This document shows, one piece after another, positions 7,067 to 9,775 of a DNA stretch of 9,775 nucleotides. Source of the DNA: Limnohabitans sp. (GTDB lineage: Bacteria; Pseudomonadota; Gammaproteobacteria; Burkholderiales; Burkholderiaceae_C); NCBI GenBank assembly GCA_018883305.1, contig VEQI01000099.1, positions 1 through 9,775 of the forward strand, given 5' to 3'. Position numbers and translations under genes: made by a program. How positions within the stretch are numbered: the first letter of the stretch is position 1; every line of letters starts with the position of its first letter. The notes under the pieces were generated by a model. The model ran no database searches and was not told the DNA's origin. It saw only the letters and a list, made by a program, of their open reading frames with translations.

Positions 7067-8647
7067 TCAGTTCTTCTTGATGTTCCAGTACACCTGAGCT
7101 CCACCAGGCACCAAGCCACTGATGTTGGTGCGCAAGGCGGCCGGGTTGAAGTACTGGCCCAAGGGTACGTGCGTGGCCGTCTCCATGGCACGCAGTTGAA
7201 TTTGCTCGGCGATTTGCTTCTTCTGCGCATCAGTGGAGGCTTGCGCGAACTTGGTCTTCAGGTCTTCAATCTGCTTGTCGTCCTGCCAGCCAAACCAGCC
7301 CTTGTCACCCGCCGCGTTCATCATGGCCATGGTCAAGGGGTTGAGAATATCGCCCGCGGTCCAAGCGGTCATGAACGCGTTCCAGCCGCCTTGGGCGGGC
7401 GCATCTTTCTTGGCGCGTCGGGCCACCAGGGTGGCCCAGTCCATTTGCTGCATATCCACCTTGAAGCCGGCGGCTTCGAGTTGCTGCTTGGCCACCAGGG
7501 GCAACTTGGCGATGGCCGCCAGATCAGTGGGGCGCATCAGCACCACGGGCGTGCCGTCGTAACCCGCCTCTTTCAACAGGGCAGCGGCTTTCTTGGGATC
7601 GGCCATGCCGGTGTAGAGGCCCGTCTTGTCGCTGGCGAACGGCGTGCCGCACGGGTACATGCTGCGGCAATAGGCGTACATGCCAGGTGCACCCACCTGC
7701 GTTTTGAGGTGGGCTTCCTGGCCCAAGGCCAGCATGGCGGCCTGGCGGATCTTCACGTTGTTGAACGGGGCGTGCAGGTGATTGAAACGCAGAATGAATT
7801 GCAAACCGGCGGGCTGTGCGTCCACGATCTGCACATCCTTTTGCGCCTTGAGGGACGCATATTGTTCGAACGTGGGTTGCTCGATGATGTCCACTTCACC
7901 GGCCACCAGCGCATTGAACTGCGTTTGCGGGTCGCGGATGATGACCCACTCCACGCGATCAAGGTAGACGTTTTTGCCTCCTGTGGTGCCATCCGGTGCT
8001 TCGGCGCGCGGCTTGTATTTGTCGTTCTTGGCATAGACCAGGCGCTCGCCGGGCTTGTACTCGGCGGGCACAAACTTGTAGGGGCCCGAACCGATGTGCT
8101 CCTTGATTTGCTCCGCGCCCGGCGTGGCCGCAATGCGCGCGGGCATGATGAAGGGCACATTGGAAGAAGGCTTGCCCAGGGCTTCCAGCATCACGCCGAA
8201 CGGCTGCTTGAGCTTGATCACAAAGGTCTTGGCATCAGGCGTGGCGTAGTTGTCCACGCTCTTGGCCAGCACGCCCCCAAAGCTGTCACGGCTGGCCCAG
8301 CGCTTGAGGGAGGCCACCACGTCCTCGCTGGTGACGGGCTTTCCGTCATGGAACTCCAGACCATCGCGCAGTGTAAAGGTCCAGGTGAGGTTATCTTTGC
8401 TGACGTTCCATTTGTCCACCATTTGCGGCTTGACCTTGCCCGCCAGGTCGGTGCCGAACAAGGTGTCATAGATCATGTAGCCGTGATTGCGCGTGACAAA
8501 GGCCGTGGTCCAGATCGGGTCCAGGATGGTGATGTTCGAGTGCGGCACCACGCGCAAGGTCTTGCCAGGCGCCTGGGCCTGAGACATCGAGGGGGCCACC
8601 AGGGCGCTCACCAGGGCAGCTGCGGCAAAGAGGGAACGACGCTTCAT
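7067..8647 (-). CDS. Periplasmic solute-binding protein, family 5 (peptide/nickel class), of the ABC importer
   Basis: A 526-residue secreted binding protein that would capture the solute in the periplasm and deliver it to the permeases. A Sec signal peptide is clear: MKRRS, a hydrophobic core FAAAALVSALVA, then SMSQAQA with signal-peptidase-I-like cleavage around 24-26. No lipobox Cys is present. Family 5 landmarks include YDTLFGTDLAG (60-70), PQMVDKWNVSKDNLTWTFTL (74-93), LEFHDGKPVTSEDVVASLKR (97-116), GSGPYKFV (186-193), VEWVIIRDPQTQFNALVAGE (232-251) and IRQAAMLALGQE (300-311). Two cysteines close together (C327, C333) could form a periplasmic disulfide. The frame is open upstream to an ATG at 8806. 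The 8647 start is chosen because AGGAG lies 7 nt before it and the signal peptide begins exactly there. It is the first gene of the transporter operon, with the palindrome and possible promoter upstream. Family membership does not identify the ligand: peptides, metals, opines and glutathione are all carried by relatives. Confidence 0.95.
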   Translation of the reverse strand: MKRRSLFAAAALVSALVAPSMSQAQAPGKTLRVVPHSNITILDPIWTTAFVTRNHGYMIYDTLFGTDLAGKVKPQMVDKWNVSKDNLTWTFTLRDGLEFHDGKPVTSEDVVASLKRWASRDSFGGVLAKSVDNYATPDAKTFVIKLKQPFGVMLEALGKPSSNVPFIMPARIAATPGAEQIKEHIGSGPYKFVPAEYKPGERLVYAKNDKYKPRAEAPDGTTGGKNVYLDRVEWVIIRDPQTQFNALVAGEVDIIEQPTFEQYASLKAQKDVQIVDAQPAGLQFILRFNHLHAPFNNVKIRQAAMLALGQEAHLKTQVGAPGMYAYCRSMYPCGTPFASDKTGLYTGMADPKKAAALLKEAGYDGTPVVLMRPTDLAAIAKLPLVAKQQLEAAGFKVDMQQMDWATLVARRAKKDAPAQGGWNAFMTAWTAGDILNPLTMAMMNAAGDKGWFGWQDDKQIEDLKTKFAQASTDAQKKQIAEQIQLRAMETATHVPLGQYFNPAALRTNISGLVPGGAQVYWNIKKN

Positions 8648-8654
8648 GAACAGT

Positions 8655-8659
8655 CTCCT
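8655..8659 (-). promoter_or_regulatory. Ribosome binding site that fixes the binding-protein start
   Basis: AGGAG (minus strand) lies 7 nt before the ATG at 8647. It decides against the longer in-frame start at 8806, which would put 53 residues unlike a secretion signal in front of a normal signal peptide and overlap the aldehyde dehydrogenase gene. Confidence 0.8.
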
Positions 8660-8705
8660 GAAAGGCAAAGCACAACCGAGGCCCCACCCCGGGACCAACG
8701 GAACG

Positions 8706-8711
8706 ACTATA
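8706..8711 (-). promoter_or_regulatory. Possible -10 element of the transporter operon
   Basis: TATAGT on the minus strand is the best -10-like hexamer in the 103-nt gap before the binding-protein gene. It would give a leader of about 50 nt. The -35 window 16-18 nt upstream falls inside the palindrome at 8718-8741 and has no recognisable TTGACA-like sequence, so if real the promoter may be weak or need an activator. This is a pattern guess, not a firm call. Confidence 0.3.
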
Positions 8712-8717
8712 AGCCAT

Positions 8718-8741
8718 ATCCCCGACCGATCGGTCGGGGAT
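8718..8741. repeat. Perfect 24-bp palindrome; candidate operator, less likely a terminator
   Basis: The left half ATCCCCGACCGA is followed directly by its exact reverse complement, with no mismatch over 12 bp per arm. It lies 9 nt past the aldehyde dehydrogenase stop and about 70 nt before the binding-protein start, touching the expected -35 region of the possible promoter. Dyads with GACCG/CGGTC arms are common as operators of dimeric repressors such as TetR-family proteins (general knowledge); no regulator gene is in the window. As RNA it would form a GC-rich 10-bp stem with a GAUC loop. Neither strand has a U-run after it (minus strand continues ATGGCTTATAG), so the intrinsic-terminator reading is weak, though it cannot be excluded for the aldehyde dehydrogenase transcript. 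Confidence 0.6.
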
Positions 8742-8750
8742 TTCACCTGT

Positions 8751-9775
8751 TCAGCCGTGCTTGATGGCAATCGTTTTGAGCACCGTGAAGCCCAGCAAGC
8801 CTTCAAAGCCTTTTTCGCGACCGTAGCCGCTGGCCTTCATGCCCCCAAAGGGCAGTTCCACACCACCGCCCGCACCGTAGTTGTTGATGAACACCTGACC
8901 GGAACGCACCTTGCGCGCCACCCGCAATTGGCGCGCGCCATCTTGCGTCCAGATGCCCGCCACCAGTCCATAGTCGGTGCCATTGGCCAAACGGATCGCC
9001 TCGTCCTCGGTGTCAAACGGCATGGCGGCCAGCACCGGGCCAAACACTTCCTGTTGCGCCAGACTGTTGTCATGAGGCACGTCACGAAACAGCACGGCCT
9101 CTTGGTAGTAGCCCGCCGAAGCGGCCTCGGGATGCAACTCGCCGCGGGCCATGACGGCAATGCCATCGGCCTCGGCTTTGGCCAGAATGCGCTTGACCTG
9201 CTCGTACTGTTTGCGGTTGACCAGCGGACCCATGTCCAGCCCCAGGTGCGGTGGACCCGACTTGAGCGCACGGAAACGTTCGGCCAGCGCCTGCATCACC
9301 CGTTCATAGATGCTGCGCTGCACCAGCAGACGGCTGCCGGCCGAGCAGGTCTGCCCCGCGTTTTGCACAATGGCCGTGACGATCACGGGCAAGGCCTCGT
9401 CCAGGTTGGCGTCTTCAAAGACGATCTGCGGTGACTTGCCCCCCAGCTCCAGGGTCACCGGGCAGTGGCGTTCGGCCGCTGCTTGCGCCACCAGACGGCC
9501 GGTCACGGTGGAACCGGTGAAGGAGATGTGGTCGATGCCCCGGTGTGCCGTGAGCGCGGAGCCCGCTTCATGGCCATAGCCCGTGACCACATTGATGACG
9601 CCCGCCGGAAAGCCAATCTCCGCCGCCAGTTCGGCCAGCCGAAGAATGGACTGGCTGGCATCTTCGGCCGGCTTGACCACGCAGGCATTGCCGGTGGCCA
9701 GAGCTGCGCCCACGGTACGGCCAAAGATTTGAATGGGGTAATTCCAGGGGATGATGTGCCCAGTCACGCCATGCG
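8751..9775 (-). CDS. NAD(P)-dependent aldehyde dehydrogenase, C-terminal part (N-terminus beyond right edge)
   Basis: The frame is open to the right edge, where it reads HGVTGHIIPWNYP, an internal segment of aldehyde dehydrogenases. The GTG at 9767 within it is therefore not the start. Roughly 150 N-terminal residues of a protein near 490 are missing. Counting from the Val encoded at 9767, the catalytic set is complete: N9 (PWNYP, oxyanion hole), K32 (VVKP, cofactor), FTGST (83-87), general base E107 in ELGGKSP and nucleophile C141 in GQTCSAG. The 34-residue E-to-C spacing matches the family. EVFGPVL and PFGGMKASGYGREKG near the C-terminus are also typical. It oxidises an aldehyde to a carboxylic acid in the cytoplasm; which aldehyde is not readable. 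It precedes the transporter operon on the same strand across a 103-nt gap with a palindrome, so it may be in the same regulon or simply end there. Confidence 0.95.
   Translation of the reverse strand, partial: HGVTGHIIPWNYPIQIFGRTVGAALATGNACVVKPAEDASQSILRLAELAAEIGFPAGVINVVTGYGHEAGSALTAHRGIDHISFTGSTVTGRLVAQAAAERHCPVTLELGGKSPQIVFEDANLDEALPVIVTAIVQNAGQTCSAGSRLLVQRSIYERVMQALAERFRALKSGPPHLGLDMGPLVNRKQYEQVKRILAKAEADGIAVMARGELHPEAASAGYYQEAVLFRDVPHDNSLAQQEVFGPVLAAMPFDTEDEAIRLANGTDYGLVAGIWTQDGARQLRVARKVRSGQVFINNYGAGGGVELPFGGMKASGYGREKGFEGLLGFTVLKTIAIKHG

Noticed and set aside
3591..8647. Assigning the importer specifically to glutathione (gsi), nickel (nik) or dipeptides (dpp)
   Set aside because: Fused ATPase and family 5 binding proteins occur in all these subtypes; no ligand-determining residue could be read with confidence.
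8718..8743. Palindrome as a standard intrinsic terminator
   Set aside because: The stem is GC-rich, but no U-run follows on either strand. An operator role is judged more likely, though termination is not excluded.
7169..8764. Long plus-strand open frame (531 codons) opposite the binding-protein gene
   Set aside because: It is antisense to a clear family 5 binding protein; the translation is rich in His, Leu, Gly, Arg and Gln with no domain, as expected of a shadow frame in GC-rich DNA.
8648..8806. Longer start (8806) for the binding protein
   Set aside because: It would overlap the aldehyde dehydrogenase end, run through the palindrome and put 53 non-signal residues before a perfect Sec signal that has its own AGGAG site.
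9765..9767. GTG at 9767 as start of the aldehyde dehydrogenase
   Set aside because: The frame stays open upstream and the residues there (HGVTGHIIPWN) are an internal family motif, so the gene continues past the window edge.

Overview
The window is GC-rich chromosomal DNA from a proteobacterium. Gene style (family 5 peptide-type ABC transporter, M81/MlrC-like protein and amidase-signature enzymes packed together) and codon choice fit a betaproteobacterium of the Burkholderiales, perhaps Comamonadaceae. That placement is an impression from protein style, not a tested assignment. No rRNA, tRNA, IS element, CRISPR array or phage gene is visible.

Every supported gene lies on the minus strand, so transcription runs from high to low coordinates. 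In that order: the C-terminal two thirds of an NAD(P)-dependent aldehyde dehydrogenase (enters from the right edge, stops at 8751); a 103-nt gap with a perfect 24-bp palindrome (8718-8741) and a possible -10 element; a periplasmic solute-binding protein (8647-7067); two inner-membrane permeases (7041-6088 and 6088-5207); one protein with two fused ABC ATPase domains (5210-3591); an M81/MlrC-like metallopeptidase (3594-2095); a complete amidase-signature (AS) hydrolase (2059-641); and the N-terminal 194 residues of a second AS hydrolase (584 to the left edge). The seven genes from binding protein to second amidase are very tightly spaced: three junctions overlap by 1 or 4 nt and the other gaps are 25, 35 and 56 nt. 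They probably form one operon.

Together they look like an uptake-and-breakdown unit. A binding-protein-dependent importer of the dipeptide/oligopeptide class would bring a peptide- or amide-like compound into the cytoplasm. There an MlrC-type metallohydrolase and two paralogous Ser-Ser-Lys amidases could cleave it. The aldehyde dehydrogenase may oxidise a downstream aldehyde or may only be a neighbour. The substrate cannot be read from the sequence. The families are known; the least explained items are the particular gene combination and the palindrome in front of the transporter operon.
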